From positions 54,885 to 118,884 of the forward strand of contig JAPPJO010000082.1 in the NCBI GenBank assembly GCA_028820325.1: 64,000 nucleotides of DNA. The letters run 5' to 3'. Every line of letters starts with the position of its first letter. The stretch's first letter is position 1. The stretch comes from Gammaproteobacteria bacterium. GTDB lineage: Bacteria; Gemmatimonadota; Gemmatimonadetes; Longimicrobiales; Gaopeijiaceae. Below are positions 56,013 through 63,921 of this stretch, piece after piece. The notes beneath the pieces were generated by a model. The model searched no databases. It worked only from the letters and a program-made list of their open reading frames with translations, and was not told where the DNA came from. Position numbers and translations under genes: made by a program.

Positions 56013-57245
56013 CTAGTGACGGAGACATTCGACGGGATCCAGCGCCGCGGCGCGACGAGCGGGCAGCCAGCCGGCGAGCATCGCGACGAACGCGAGCAGC
56101 GCCATCGTCACGGCGGCCACCTGGAGCGAGATCACGGGCGTGCCCACGATGTCGTTCATCGGGAACAGCGACACCACCTTCACGAGTCCCGTCGAAACCA
56201 GGACGCCGAGCGCGGCCCCGACAGCCACGATGAGGACGCTCTCGGCGAGAAACTGCCAGAGGATGGACCTTCGGGTCGCGCCGACCGAGCGCTTGATCCC
56301 GATCTCGCGCGTGCGCTCGTGCACGACGATGTACATGATGTTCGCGACGCCGATCCCGCCGACGCTGAGCGTGAAGCTGCCCACGATCGCGAAGAACAGC
56401 TTGAACCCGAGGAACAGGAAGCCGAACATGCGCTCCCATTCGGCCGTGTCCCAGAGCTGGAGCGCGTCCTCGTCCCGTGGACTGAAGCGGTACTTCCTGC
56501 CCAGCACCTCGTAGACTCGCTCTTCAACCGCCGCGGTGCGCGAGGCATCCGCCGTCCGGTAGACCAGGTTCGAGACGAAGCGCGAGCCGAAAAGAGCCGC
56601 GTGCGTGCTCGCCGGAATGAACACCCGGTCTTCGTCCCGAGAGTTGTAGGAGCTGTTCTGGATCTTGGGCTGGAGCACGCCGATCACGGTGAAGGGGGAA
56701 TCCCCGATCCGGACCTGGTCGCCAACGGGATCCGCGTCGCCGAACAGGACGCGGGCAACCTCGTCACCCAGGAATACGACGCGGCGGCGCTCTTCCTGAT
56801 CCCGCTCGTTGATGAATCGGCCGCCCGGAAGCGGGATGACGTTCCGCATCTCGCCATACACGGGATGAATGCCGGTGATATTGGGATTCACTCCGTTCCG
56901 GCCGCGGCGGACGGGGGCCTCGCGCGTCGAGTACTCCGGGCTGATCATCGTGATGTCGGGGATCTGGCGGGCGAGGATCCGGGCATCCTCTTCGCGCAGC
57001 CGGATGGTTCGCCCCTCCCTGAACCCCGCGTGGGCCAGCGTGGTGCGTCCGCCGAAGAGCACGACGATGCGGTCGCCCAGCCCGTGAAACCGTTTGATGG
57101 TCTGCCGTTCGAGCCCGACCGAAAAAGCAAGCAGAACGACCACCGCCACCGTGCCCCAGGTGATCCCGAGTATGGTCAGGACCGTGCGCAGACGCTGGGC
57201 GGAAAGATCCCACCAAAGTTGCCGGACGGCGTCGACGAGCCTCAC
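56013..57245 (-). CDS. MacB-type ABC permease, first copy
   Basis: A 410-residue MacB-type permease. It starts with a TM helix (RTVLTILGITWGTVAVVVLLAFSVGL), has a MacB_PCD periplasmic domain (PLPGGRFINERDQEERRRVVFLGDEVARVLFGD), and ends with three TM helices and VVHERTREIGIKRSVGATRRSILWQFLAESVLIV, PARRAAALDPVECLRH. Located 22 bp after the MacA-like adaptor gene. The adaptor plus two such permeases suggests an export or lipid/peptide efflux complex; the ABC ATPase that would power it is not encoded here. Confidence 0.88.
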   Translation of the reverse strand: MRLVDAVRQLWWDLSAQRLRTVLTILGITWGTVAVVVLLAFSVGLERQTIKRFHGLGDRIVVLFGGRTTLAHAGFREGRTIRLREEDARILARQIPDITMISPEYSTREAPVRRGRNGVNPNITGIHPVYGEMRNVIPLPGGRFINERDQEERRRVVFLGDEVARVLFGDADPVGDQVRIGDSPFTVIGVLQPKIQNSSYNSRDEDRVFIPASTHAALFGSRFVSNLVYRTADASRTAAVEERVYEVLGRKYRFSPRDEDALQLWDTAEWERMFGFLFLGFKLFFAIVGSFTLSVGGIGVANIMYIVVHERTREIGIKRSVGATRRSILWQFLAESVLIVAVGAALGVLVSTGLVKVVSLFPMNDIVGTPVISLQVAAVTMALLAFVAMLAGWLPARRAAALDPVECLRH

Positions 57246-57267
57246 GGCGTCTCCTCTGCCCGCGGCC

Positions 57268-58362
57268 CTAGGTGATCTCGCGCCGCGGGGGCTCCATGAC
57301 GCGCTCGCCCTCCGCCAGGCCGTCGAGCACCTCGACGCTGATCCCGTCGCTGAGACCCGTCGTGATCTCGCGCTCCTCGGTCTCGTCGGGCCCCGTGCGA
57401 ACCGTCACGAACGCTCCCCCCTCCTCGAACCTGACCACGCGCTCCGGGATGATCAGGATGTCCGAGCGGCGCTCGATGATCACCTGGGCGTTGGCCGAAT
57501 AGCCCGCCCTCAGCAAGGTGCCTTCCTCGGGCAGGACCGCGATTTCAACCGGAAAGATGGTCGCGTTCTCCTCGTCGCGTCCCGTGAGCGAAATCCTCGT
57601 CAGCCGCCCCTCGATGCGTGTGTCGGGAAGCGCCCCGATCGTGACCTCAACCGGCATTCCCTCCGCCAGCCGGCCCACATCGATTTCATCGACCGTGCCG
57701 CGAAAGAGCAGTTCGTCCATCTCGGCCATCGTCATCAGGACGGTCCCTTCCTGGAACGTCGTGAGCGGGACCACCGGATCTCCGATTTCCACCATTTTCT
57801 CGAGGATGAAGCCCTGGATTGGGCTCTGGATGACCGTCTCCACGGCCTCGTCTCCGATGGTCACGCGGCCTTCCGAGAGCAGGGCCAGGCGCTCCCGGGC
57901 GATCTGGAGTTGGAGCGTGACTTCGTTGAGCGAGTATTCGGCGTCCTCGAACTGCTCTTCCGACGCGAGGTCCTGGTCGCGCAACGCAGCCAGCCGATCG
58001 CGGCGCCTCTCGAGTTGCTGCAACTCGATTTCGCGCAGTTCGATGTTGCGACGCGCCTCGACCAGCTCGATCGGCGTCGGGTTGGGCTGGACTTCGAGCA
58101 GAGGCTCACCCTGCCGGACGTATTGGCCGGGCTCCTTGAACATCCGGCGCACGACGCCCGCGAGTTGTGACTTCACGCTCACTTCGACGAGCGGTTCGAT
58201 GCGTCCGACCGCGAGTGCGCGGTCCACGATCTCGCCCCTCTCCACGGCGACGGTGTCCACCTCGGTCTCGCCACCGCCCGCGGCCGCAAGCACTGCGAAC
58301 ACCGAGGCTCCCAGGCCCCCGACCACGATCGTGCCGACTACTACCTTTGCGCCCCTGCTCAT
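57268..58362 (-). CDS. MacA/HlyD-like periplasmic adaptor
   Basis: The ATG at 58362 gives 364 residues. An N-terminal TM anchor (VVVGTIVVGGLGASVFAVLAAAGG), lipoyl-type half (GRIEPLVEVSVKSQLAGVVRRMFKEPGQYVRQGEPLLEV), a coiled-coil hairpin (EARRNIELREIELQQLERRRDRLAALRDQ...), the second lipoyl half (IQSPIQGFILEKMVEIGDPV) and barrel domain (MPVEVTIGALPDTRIEGRLTRISL) follow. This is the membrane fusion protein that couples an inner-membrane ABC permease to an outer-membrane exit. First gene of the minus-strand operon with two MacB-type permeases. Confidence 0.9.
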   Translation of the reverse strand: MSRGAKVVVGTIVVGGLGASVFAVLAAAGGGETEVDTVAVERGEIVDRALAVGRIEPLVEVSVKSQLAGVVRRMFKEPGQYVRQGEPLLEVQPNPTPIELVEARRNIELREIELQQLERRRDRLAALRDQDLASEEQFEDAEYSLNEVTLQLQIARERLALLSEGRVTIGDEAVETVIQSPIQGFILEKMVEIGDPVVPLTTFQEGTVLMTMAEMDELLFRGTVDEIDVGRLAEGMPVEVTIGALPDTRIEGRLTRISLTGRDEENATIFPVEIAVLPEEGTLLRAGYSANAQVIIERRSDILIIPERVVRFEEGGAFVTVRTGPDETEEREITTGLSDGISVEVLDGLAEGERVMEPPRREIT

Positions 58363-58485
58363 GCGACCGGTGCCTCCCGCCTGATTCGCGCCTGAAGCGG
58401 CCCGCCCGTCCATCGCAGGGGGGCTCGCGCACTCTGGCAAGCGTACGGAAGTACCCGGGGGGTTGGTTTCGCTTGCGCTAACGCA

Positions 58486-58510
58486 CGGGCGCGGCGCGAC
58501 TGCGCGCCCG
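58486..58510. terminator. GC-rich hairpin downstream of the VOC gene
   Basis: CGGGCGCG and CGCGCCCG form a perfect 8-bp stem around a 9-nt loop. It lies 45 bp beyond the stop of the minus-strand VOC gene and 124 bp upstream of the adaptor start. No T-run; it may act as a terminator for the ArsR/VOC transcript. Confidence 0.4.
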
Positions 58511-58554
58511 CTGCCGACCCTCAGCGAGTCGATCTTCCAGGCGGTGTCAACCCG

Positions 58555-58950
58555 TCACGGTTGACCCTTCTCCTCCATGATCTGGATCAGGTTGCCGCAT
58601 GTATCGTCGAGAACTGCGGTAATGACGGGCCCGAGGTCGGTTGGCGGCTGAACGAAGCGCACACCGCTTGCCAGGAGGCGCTCGTACTCGGCTTCCACAT
58701 CATCGACTGCGAAGCCGGTAAACGGGATCCCGTCCTCCACAAGGGCCTTCTTGAACGGGCGCGCTGCGGGATGGGCATCGGGCTCGAGCACCAATTCCGT
58801 CCCCTCGGGCGCTTCTGCGGATACCACTGTGATCCAGGAATGCTCTCCGAGAGGGATGTTGTGCTTCAACTGAAAGCCCAGCGTTTCCGTGTAGAAGCGA
58901 AGCGCCTTCTGCTGGTCGTCTACCATGACGCTGGTCGCGTTGATTCTCAT
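58555..58950 (-). CDS. VOC-superfamily (glyoxalase/bleomycin-resistance fold) protein
   Basis: The ATG at 58950 overlaps the ArsR stop by 4 nt (ATGA), giving 131 residues. The double beta-alpha-beta-beta-beta fold is apparent from INATSVMVDDQQKALRFYTETLGFQLKHNIPLGEHSWITVV, then FAVDDVEAEYERLLASGVRFVQPPTDLGP and DDTCGNLIQIME, with the usual last-strand G-N-x-x-x-x-x-E metal ligand. These proteins bind or modify small electrophiles or antibiotics. Co-expression with an ArsR regulator is a common arrangement. Confidence 0.88.
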   Translation of the reverse strand: MRINATSVMVDDQQKALRFYTETLGFQLKHNIPLGEHSWITVVSAEAPEGTELVLEPDAHPAARPFKKALVEDGIPFTGFAVDDVEAEYERLLASGVRFVQPPTDLGPVITAVLDDTCGNLIQIMEEKGQP

Positions 58951-59294
58951 TGCTCGATGTCCTCGTCCGTTGAGTGTGAAGTGTGCGGGTCTGGTGAAGT
59001 GTCCCGGTCTTGCGATTTGTCCTGGTCTGTCGAGATCGGCCACCGCTCCCCGATGCCCTTCAGCGGCGCGCCCTCGAACCAGTGGAGCTTCGACCTCCCC
59101 TCGCGCCTCGTGCGAATGAGGCCGGCGGCTTCCAGGACGTCCAGATGTTGCGAGATCGCCTGCCGCGAGGAGCCGATGCCGTGTTTCATGATCAGGCGCG
59201 CGCAGAGCTCGAAGAGCGTTTGACCCGAGCGGTCGACGAGTTCATCCAGGATGGCCCGTCTGGTGGGGTCAGCAATCGCGCGATAGATGTCCAC
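58947..59294 (-). CDS. ArsR-family winged-helix repressor
   Basis: A 115-residue regulator. DIYRAIADPTRRAILDELVD at the start and SSRQAISQHLDVLEAAGLIRTRREGRSKLHW form the winged helix. No cysteine pair typical of metal-sensing ArsR sites is seen; it belongs to the SdpR/metal-independent style used with VOC or AHSA1 partners. The tail (STDQDKSQDRDTSPDPHTSHSTDED) is a polar low-complexity extension. Two copies of an inverted-repeat operator (GCAAG-N6-CTTGC) lie in its own promoter region, suggesting autoregulation. Confidence 0.88.
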   Translation of the reverse strand: MDIYRAIADPTRRAILDELVDRSGQTLFELCARLIMKHGIGSSRQAISQHLDVLEAAGLIRTRREGRSKLHWFEGAPLKGIGERWPISTDQDKSQDRDTSPDPHTSHSTDEDIEQ

Positions 59295-59304
59295 GTACCA
59301 GGCT

Positions 59305-59366
59305 TACGCAAGTGATTGCTTGCATGTCAAGGCTTGATGATACGCAAGCATGGACTTGCATGTCAA
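59305..59366. promoter_or_regulatory. Duplicated operator upstream of the ArsR gene
   Basis: Two 26-bp copies start at 59305 and 59341 (36-bp period). Each has TACGCAAG, six variable bases, then CTTGCATGTCAA, so each contains the inverted repeat GCAAG-N6-CTTGC. They differ only in the six-base centre. Placed 10-70 bp upstream of the ArsR start, they are strong candidates for the ArsR binding sites. Confidence 0.6.
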
Positions 59367-59446
59367 CTGCACGCGCCGCAGATCACGGCACAAGGGACGA
59401 ACGTTCTTCGTAGGCACGGAGAAGGGCCAGCGTCACAGGAGAACGT

Positions 59447-60181
59447 GTGAGTGATCTGAGAGTCGAGTATCCGGGAGCTGGGGCGGGGACCGGAGCTGCG
59501 GCGACCACTGGAACGCAGGCGGCGAACCGGCGCCACCGGACGAAATCGCGGCGTTTCCTCGGCAGACTCGTGCGTTGGGTTGTGACGGCCGTCCTGCTTG
59601 CGGTGCTCCCGTTCATCCTCCTCGTCCGCGGAGGCGTCTTCGCCTACCAGCAATGGGGGCTGGGGGCATGGTCCTCGCTGGCCGTCTCGACGGCCGCCAC
59701 CGCGCTGCTCCTGGCGTGCTACGCGTGGGCCGCAAGTCGGCGCCTGGGGGCAGGGAAGTGGTTCAGGAAGTTCGCGATTCGGGTCGCGGCCCTTGGCGCC
59801 GCCGCGTTCGTGCTCTACTCGCTGGTGGTCATCGCGGGCGGCAACGTGAAGTCGGAAGAGGTGCGCGCCGAGTACTCGGCCCTTCATCCTCTGTTGCGGA
59901 TGGGCGTATCGGTCTTCGTGCTGGCCGACGCCGAGGCCGTGATCACCGACGCCGACCGCACGCCCGACTTCTACGCTCGCGCCGGGCTCCCGGCCAATGA
60001 GTCGTCACTGCACTTCCGCCAGGACGACGGATTCGTGCATGCGCTGGATCTTCGCACCATCAACCGGCCCGAATGGCGCAACCTGGCAGCCGAACTGGCG
60101 TTCAGGGCGATGGGGTTCCACACGCTCCGCCACGTGGGCACCGCCGACCACCTGCATGTGTCGCTGAGGTTGCCGGAGTAG
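59447..60181 (+). CDS. Membrane protein with M15-peptidase-like C-terminal domain
   Basis: A 244-residue protein with GTG start after AGGAG. It has a basic N-terminus, three TM helices (about 43-60, 74-95, 111-130) and an extracytoplasmic domain. In the latter, SSLHFRQDDGFVHALDLRT and the terminal DHLHVSLRLPE recall the zinc ligands of VanY/M15 D-Ala-D-Ala peptidases (S-x-H-x-x-G-x-A-x-D and H-x-H), with an expanded first motif. It may be a cell-wall-acting metallopeptidase or a degenerate relative; this is a weak similarity judged by eye. Convergent with the next gene. Confidence 0.5.
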   Translation: MSDLRVEYPGAGAGTGAAATTGTQAANRRHRTKSRRFLGRLVRWVVTAVLLAVLPFILLVRGGVFAYQQWGLGAWSSLAVSTAATALLLACYAWAASRRLGAGKWFRKFAIRVAALGAAAFVLYSLVVIAGGNVKSEEVRAEYSALHPLLRMGVSVFVLADAEAVITDADRTPDFYARAGLPANESSLHFRQDDGFVHALDLRTINRPEWRNLAAELAFRAMGFHTLRHVGTADHLHVSLRLPE

Positions 60182-60189
60182 AGTCCCCG

Positions 60190-61803
60190 TCAATCCCTGC
60201 GCTCAAGTGAATTCAGCGCGGCCACAAACTCCGACCAGGGCACCGGCTCCCCGTGGACGGGCGCTACGGTGGACACCTCCAGCCCCATCCTCTCGACCTG
60301 GTTGTAGAAGCTCCGCATCGCCGGCAACTGCGCCGGCCGAGGGGGCTCGTGCGTGTCGAAGAGATCCGCCTGGAATGCGATGCCCTCCTCCGGCAGATAG
60401 GCCATCAGCATCCCCGAGACGTGCCGAAGCGGCTGAACGTAGTAGACCCGAAGGATCCGGGAATTGTCGGTGATGACGTAGTTCTCCTGGACCGCCTCGT
60501 AGTTGTAGCCCTCGGCCAACTCCGTGGGTGGCCACATGGAGACGATGTCGGGCTCCACGGTGCGCGGCTCGTAGGCCAGCACGTCGGTGTTCAGGAAATC
60601 GAGGTTGATCATGTGCGTGACGACCGTGGCGCCGATGTGCAGGTAGGTCCTGAGCCCGCCGATGTGGTCGAAGTGCGCGTGCGAGCTGATGATCCAGCGG
60701 ATCGGCTTTCCGGGGGCGAGGCGGACGATCTCCTCGATGACCGCGAGGCTCCGCTCCTCATTCCCCGGGGCCTCGAATACGGCAACGAACTCGTCGAATT
60801 CGACCATATAGCTGTTCGCCGGGCTCCCGCCCAGGAGATAGACGCCGTCCGCCATCTCGGTGACGGTCACCTCCGTTTCGAACGACGCCTCCGCGACCGC
60901 CGGAGGCACAGGGCCCGGATCCGGGCACACGTTGGGCTGCACATCCGGGAACCGGCCGCCGTAGCCGTTGTGACCCGTGCTCTGGCGGTAGAACTGCCAG
61001 TTGTCGTCCCAGCCATGGTGCGAGTGCCATGCGATCGGCCACTTCACGTCGCCGAAGGTCGTCTGCTCCGTCGACTCGTGCTCGATGTTGAAATCGCCGA
61101 GCGCGGGTTCGTTGACCGTGGTCTTGATCCGCTGGATCTGGTTCTGCGGGTTGATCGTCGCGTCCACGCGATACTTGCCGAACATCGTGATTGCCACGAC
61201 GTGCATCTTCTCGGGGCGGACCACGTTCCCGTCCCGCCCCTTCTCGATCTGCTCCCACCGCCAGAAGGCGACAGGATCGGCCCCGGGCAGGCGCGCGGCC
61301 TTGATGAAGCCGGGAGGATTGAGCCAGAGATCGAGCTGGTACAGCTCCGCGAGATCCGGCGGAACCGGCACGGGCTCTCCGTCCCCATCGATGTGCCAGG
61401 CATGGTCGCCGCTCACGACATGCGTCTGTTGCCTTTCCCTCTGAGTCGGCGTGCCTCCCTCCCAACCCAGGCCGTACTTCCACGCGGCCGGACTGATGCC
61501 CGGTTCCCGGTCGAAGGTTTCGATGCTGGTCCGGGTCTCCCAGTTGATGCTTCGGGTGTAGTTGTTCAGGTTGCCGATCCGCGGCCAGTCCACGTTCACC
61601 GCGTTCTCGAACGTCTGACCGACGGCTCCGCTGTACCCGTTACCCGAAAACGTGATGCAGCGGAGATTCGCTTCGCCGATTTCCTCGGCGGCAGCAGCCA
61701 GGAGGGGCCAGGGGTCGACGTATCCCGGCGGAAACTCCTGGGCCGCCGCCGAGTTCATCCAGAATGGCAGTAGAGCCAATGCCCCAAGAGCATTCCTCGC
61801 CAT
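60190..61803 (-). CDS. Exported metallo-beta-lactamase-fold hydrolase
   Basis: A 537-residue protein with a signal peptide (LGALALLPFWMNSAAAQ). The first ~310 residues have no named domain (beta-rich, contains WGYSGAVGQTFENA-like and WHIDGDGEPVPVPPDLAELY segments). From about 320 the metallo-beta-lactamase fold follows: MADGVYLLGGSPANSYMVEF, ISSHAHFDHIGG (H-x-H-x-D-H zinc motif) and a late VAPVHGEPVPW. Similar exported hydrolases are common in Gemmatimonadota and often called MBL-fold metallo-hydrolases; substrate unknown. The upstream 260 bp hold no gene. Confidence 0.8.
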   Translation of the reverse strand: MARNALGALALLPFWMNSAAAQEFPPGYVDPWPLLAAAAEEIGEANLRCITFSGNGYSGAVGQTFENAVNVDWPRIGNLNNYTRSINWETRTSIETFDREPGISPAAWKYGLGWEGGTPTQRERQQTHVVSGDHAWHIDGDGEPVPVPPDLAELYQLDLWLNPPGFIKAARLPGADPVAFWRWEQIEKGRDGNVVRPEKMHVVAITMFGKYRVDATINPQNQIQRIKTTVNEPALGDFNIEHESTEQTTFGDVKWPIAWHSHHGWDDNWQFYRQSTGHNGYGGRFPDVQPNVCPDPGPVPPAVAEASFETEVTVTEMADGVYLLGGSPANSYMVEFDEFVAVFEAPGNEERSLAVIEEIVRLAPGKPIRWIISSHAHFDHIGGLRTYLHIGATVVTHMINLDFLNTDVLAYEPRTVEPDIVSMWPPTELAEGYNYEAVQENYVITDNSRILRVYYVQPLRHVSGMLMAYLPEEGIAFQADLFDTHEPPRPAQLPAMRSFYNQVERMGLEVSTVAPVHGEPVPWSEFVAALNSLERRD

Positions 61804-62004
61804 CTTTCCTCCTCCCCTGAGCGTCGGAACAGGATCCGTCGCGAATCAGGGTGATTGGGGGGTCGAACGCACCGGGCAAATTGCGCAGTTTCGCTGCTGT
61901 GCAACAGGCAGTGGCCGCCTTGCGCCGCCTCCGCGCGCTGAGCCTGGAGCAAGCCATCACCGCGCCGAACCGAAAAGCGGGCACGGTCACTTGGCAGCCT
62001 GGCG

Positions 62005-62034
62005 TTGCGGGCGACCAGGCGACCGAGTTAGAAT
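62005..62034 (+). promoter_or_regulatory. Possible promoter for the AAA/DUF4143 ATPase
   Basis: TTGCGG (62005-62010), an 18-bp spacer and TAGAAT (62029-62034) lie 30 bp before the likely TTG start at 62064. Both hexamers deviate from consensus by one or two bases. Judged by eye. Confidence 0.35.
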
Positions 62035-62063
62035 GTTGTAAATCCTGCTATGGAGAGACAGAT

Positions 62064-63236
62064 TTGCAACAAACTATCTCTCGCACCGCATTGACCACCC
62101 AGATCACCCGCGGCCTCGCGGAATCCCCCGCGGTGGCGCTGCTGGGTGCCCGCCAGGTCGGCAAGACCACGCTGGCCCGCGAGATCGCGGCGTCCTGGCC
62201 CGGCCCCGCCACCATCTTCGACCTCGAGGTGGCCACCGACCGGGAGGCGCTCGTCCGGACTCCTGCCCGCTTGCTGGGGCACCGCGAGGGACTGGTCGTG
62301 ATCGACGAGGTGCAGCGCCTCCCGCACCTCTTCGAGGCCCTCCGGCCCGTGTGCGACGACCCGGAGCGAAAGGCGGTCTTCCTACTCCTGGGAAGCGCCT
62401 CCTGGGATCTGGTGAAGGGAGTGTCGGAGTCGCTGGCGGGGAGAATCCTTTTCGTGGACGCGACCGGGTTCTCGCTGGAGGAGGTGCAGCCCAACTTTCT
62501 CGATCGGCTTTGGATGCGCGGCGGCTTTCCCCGAGCTTGGCTGGCCCCGTCGGCCGGCGCCTGGACGCGATGGATGGAGTCGTTCTCGCGAACGTTCCTG
62601 GAGCGCGACATCGCGGGACTGGGGTCGAGCGTCTCGCCCGCCGCGCTAGGCCGCTTCTGGAGAATGCTGGCCCACGTGCACGGCCAGACCTGGAACGCCT
62701 CGCGCCTGGCGCGCTCCATGGACACGGACGCGCGAACCGTCAACCGCTACCGCGATCTCCTGGAGGGCGCGTTCATGATCCGCGTCCTGCGCCCCTGGTT
62801 CGCGAACCTGGGCAAGCGGCTGGTGAAGTCACCCAAGGTCTATCTGCGCGACAGTGGGATTCTGCACTTCCTCCTCGGCCTCGAAGAGAGCCACGAGCTC
62901 GCCGTGCATCCCGCGTACGGGGCCAGTTGGGAGGGCTTCGCCCTGGAGCAGACCCTGATCGCCCACGGTCAGCGCGACGCGTATTTCTACGGAACCCAGC
63001 GAGGGGCGGAACTGGACCTGCTCCTGCTGCGCCGGGGCCGACGCTGGGGGTTCGAGTTCAAGTGCACGGAAACGCCCCGCACCACGAAGTCCATGCGCGT
63101 CGTCATGAAGGATCTCGAGCTGGCACATCTCTGGGTGGTCTATCCCGGCAACCGTGAGTTCCCGGTCGCGGAAGGGATCACGGCGTTGCCGCTGACGCGG
63201 ATTGGGGGCCCCGATTCGTTCTTCCGGACGAGTTGA
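62064..63236 (+). CDS. AAA-type ATPase with DUF4143 and nuclease-like tail
   Basis: The TTG at 62064 follows GGAGAG at normal spacing and gives 390 residues. Walker A is LLGARQVGKTTLA, Walker B LVVIDEVQRLPHL, then LLLGSASWDLVKGVSESLAGRI. The C-terminal DUF4143 region contains HVHGQTWNASRLARSMDTDARTVNRYRDLLEGAFMIRVLRPW (a wH-like part) and ends with GAELDLLLLRRGRRWGFEFKCTETPRTTKSM, a restriction-like D...E-x-K pattern. Such ATPases are widespread, mobile and of unclear role, often beside toxin-antitoxin genes, as here with higBA. Confidence 0.88.
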   Translation: MQQTISRTALTTQITRGLAESPAVALLGARQVGKTTLAREIAASWPGPATIFDLEVATDREALVRTPARLLGHREGLVVIDEVQRLPHLFEALRPVCDDPERKAVFLLLGSASWDLVKGVSESLAGRILFVDATGFSLEEVQPNFLDRLWMRGGFPRAWLAPSAGAWTRWMESFSRTFLERDIAGLGSSVSPAALGRFWRMLAHVHGQTWNASRLARSMDTDARTVNRYRDLLEGAFMIRVLRPWFANLGKRLVKSPKVYLRDSGILHFLLGLEESHELAVHPAYGASWEGFALEQTLIAHGQRDAYFYGTQRGAELDLLLLRRGRRWGFEFKCTETPRTTKSMRVVMKDLELAHLWVVYPGNREFPVAEGITALPLTRIGGPDSFFRTS

Positions 63237-63268
63237 AAGGCGGCTCGCTCTGACACACGGATCTAGCG

Positions 63269-63286
63269 GCGCGTAGCGCTACGCGC
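63269..63286. promoter_or_regulatory. Perfect 18-bp palindrome before the second higB
   Basis: GCGCGTAGCGCTACGCGC, a perfect palindrome ending 11 bp before the higB ATG. The central GTAGC/GCTAC half-sites match those in the promoter of the first HigBA locus (5419-5434), supporting a shared kind of HigA operator. A -10-like TACAGT (63287-63292) ends 5 bp before the ATG, so the transcript may be leaderless or nearly so. Confidence 0.6.
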
Positions 63287-63297
63287 TACAGTTAGTC

Positions 63298-63570
63298 ATG
63301 AAGATCCGCCACAAGGGGCTACGGGCGCTCCATGGACGGGACGATCGGGCTCGGCTCCCGGCGCAGTTGGTGCCGCGCCTTCGACGCATCCTGTTCCGGC
63401 TACAGGAAGCGACGCATCCCAGGAGCGCAGACGCGCCCGGATTCCGGCTGCATCCGTTGAAGGGAGACCGAGCAGGCCAATGGAGCGTGCGCGTGTCGGG
63501 CAACTGGCGCGTGGTGTTCCGGTTTGAGGAGGGCGAGGTCGTGGACGTGGACTTGGTTGATTACCACTGA
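63298..63570 (+). CDS. higB: HigB/RelE-type toxin, second locus
   Basis: A 90-residue HigB-like mRNA interferase: MKIRHKGLRALHGRDDRARLPAQLVPRL..., then FRLHPLKGDRAGQWSVRVSGNWRVVFRFEEGEVVDVDLVDYH. The K-G-D-R-A-G-Q-W-S-V-R-V core and the DLVDYH ending are family hallmarks. It is followed 18 bp later by its antitoxin on the same strand, the normal order. The perfect palindrome just upstream is a likely HigA-binding operator. Confidence 0.9.
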   Translation: MKIRHKGLRALHGRDDRARLPAQLVPRLRRILFRLQEATHPRSADAPGFRLHPLKGDRAGQWSVRVSGNWRVVFRFEEGEVVDVDLVDYH

Positions 63571-63588
63571 AGGGAGGGAGGAGAGATC

Positions 63589-63909
63589 ATGAACGGTACT
63601 GGTGGCGAGCGCGTGGGCGCGATGCTGAACCCCCCGCACTTGGGCGAACTGATCCGTGAGAGCATGGACGAAGTCGGATGGAACGTCACCGAGACGGCGG
63701 CGCACCTCGGCTGTGAGCGGGGGACCCTGTCACGACTACTGAATGGCAAGGCGGGTGTGTCGGCAAACATGGCGCTCGCGTTGGAAGCTCTTGGCTGGGG
63801 GACAGCCGACCATTGGATGCGCATGCAGGCGAGCTACGAACTGGCGCAGGCTCGGAGGTTGCGCGTATGGCGGGAAGACACAAGAGCGCGGGATGCGGTC
63901 ACGCGGTAG
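63589..63909 (+). CDS. higA: HigA-type antitoxin, second locus
   Basis: A 106-residue XRE-family antitoxin. It has MLNPPHLGELIRESMDEVGWNVTETAAHLGCERGTLSRLLNGKAGVSANMALALEALGWGTADHWMRMQASYELAQAR, with the helix-turn-helix at about 30-65 and the VapI/HigA C-terminal helix. GGAGGAGAG lies upstream of the ATG. It neutralises the HigB encoded directly upstream and represses the operon. Confidence 0.9.
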   Translation: MNGTGGERVGAMLNPPHLGELIRESMDEVGWNVTETAAHLGCERGTLSRLLNGKAGVSANMALALEALGWGTADHWMRMQASYELAQARRLRVWREDTRARDAVTR

Positions 63910-63921
63910 CGCCTTAACCTC

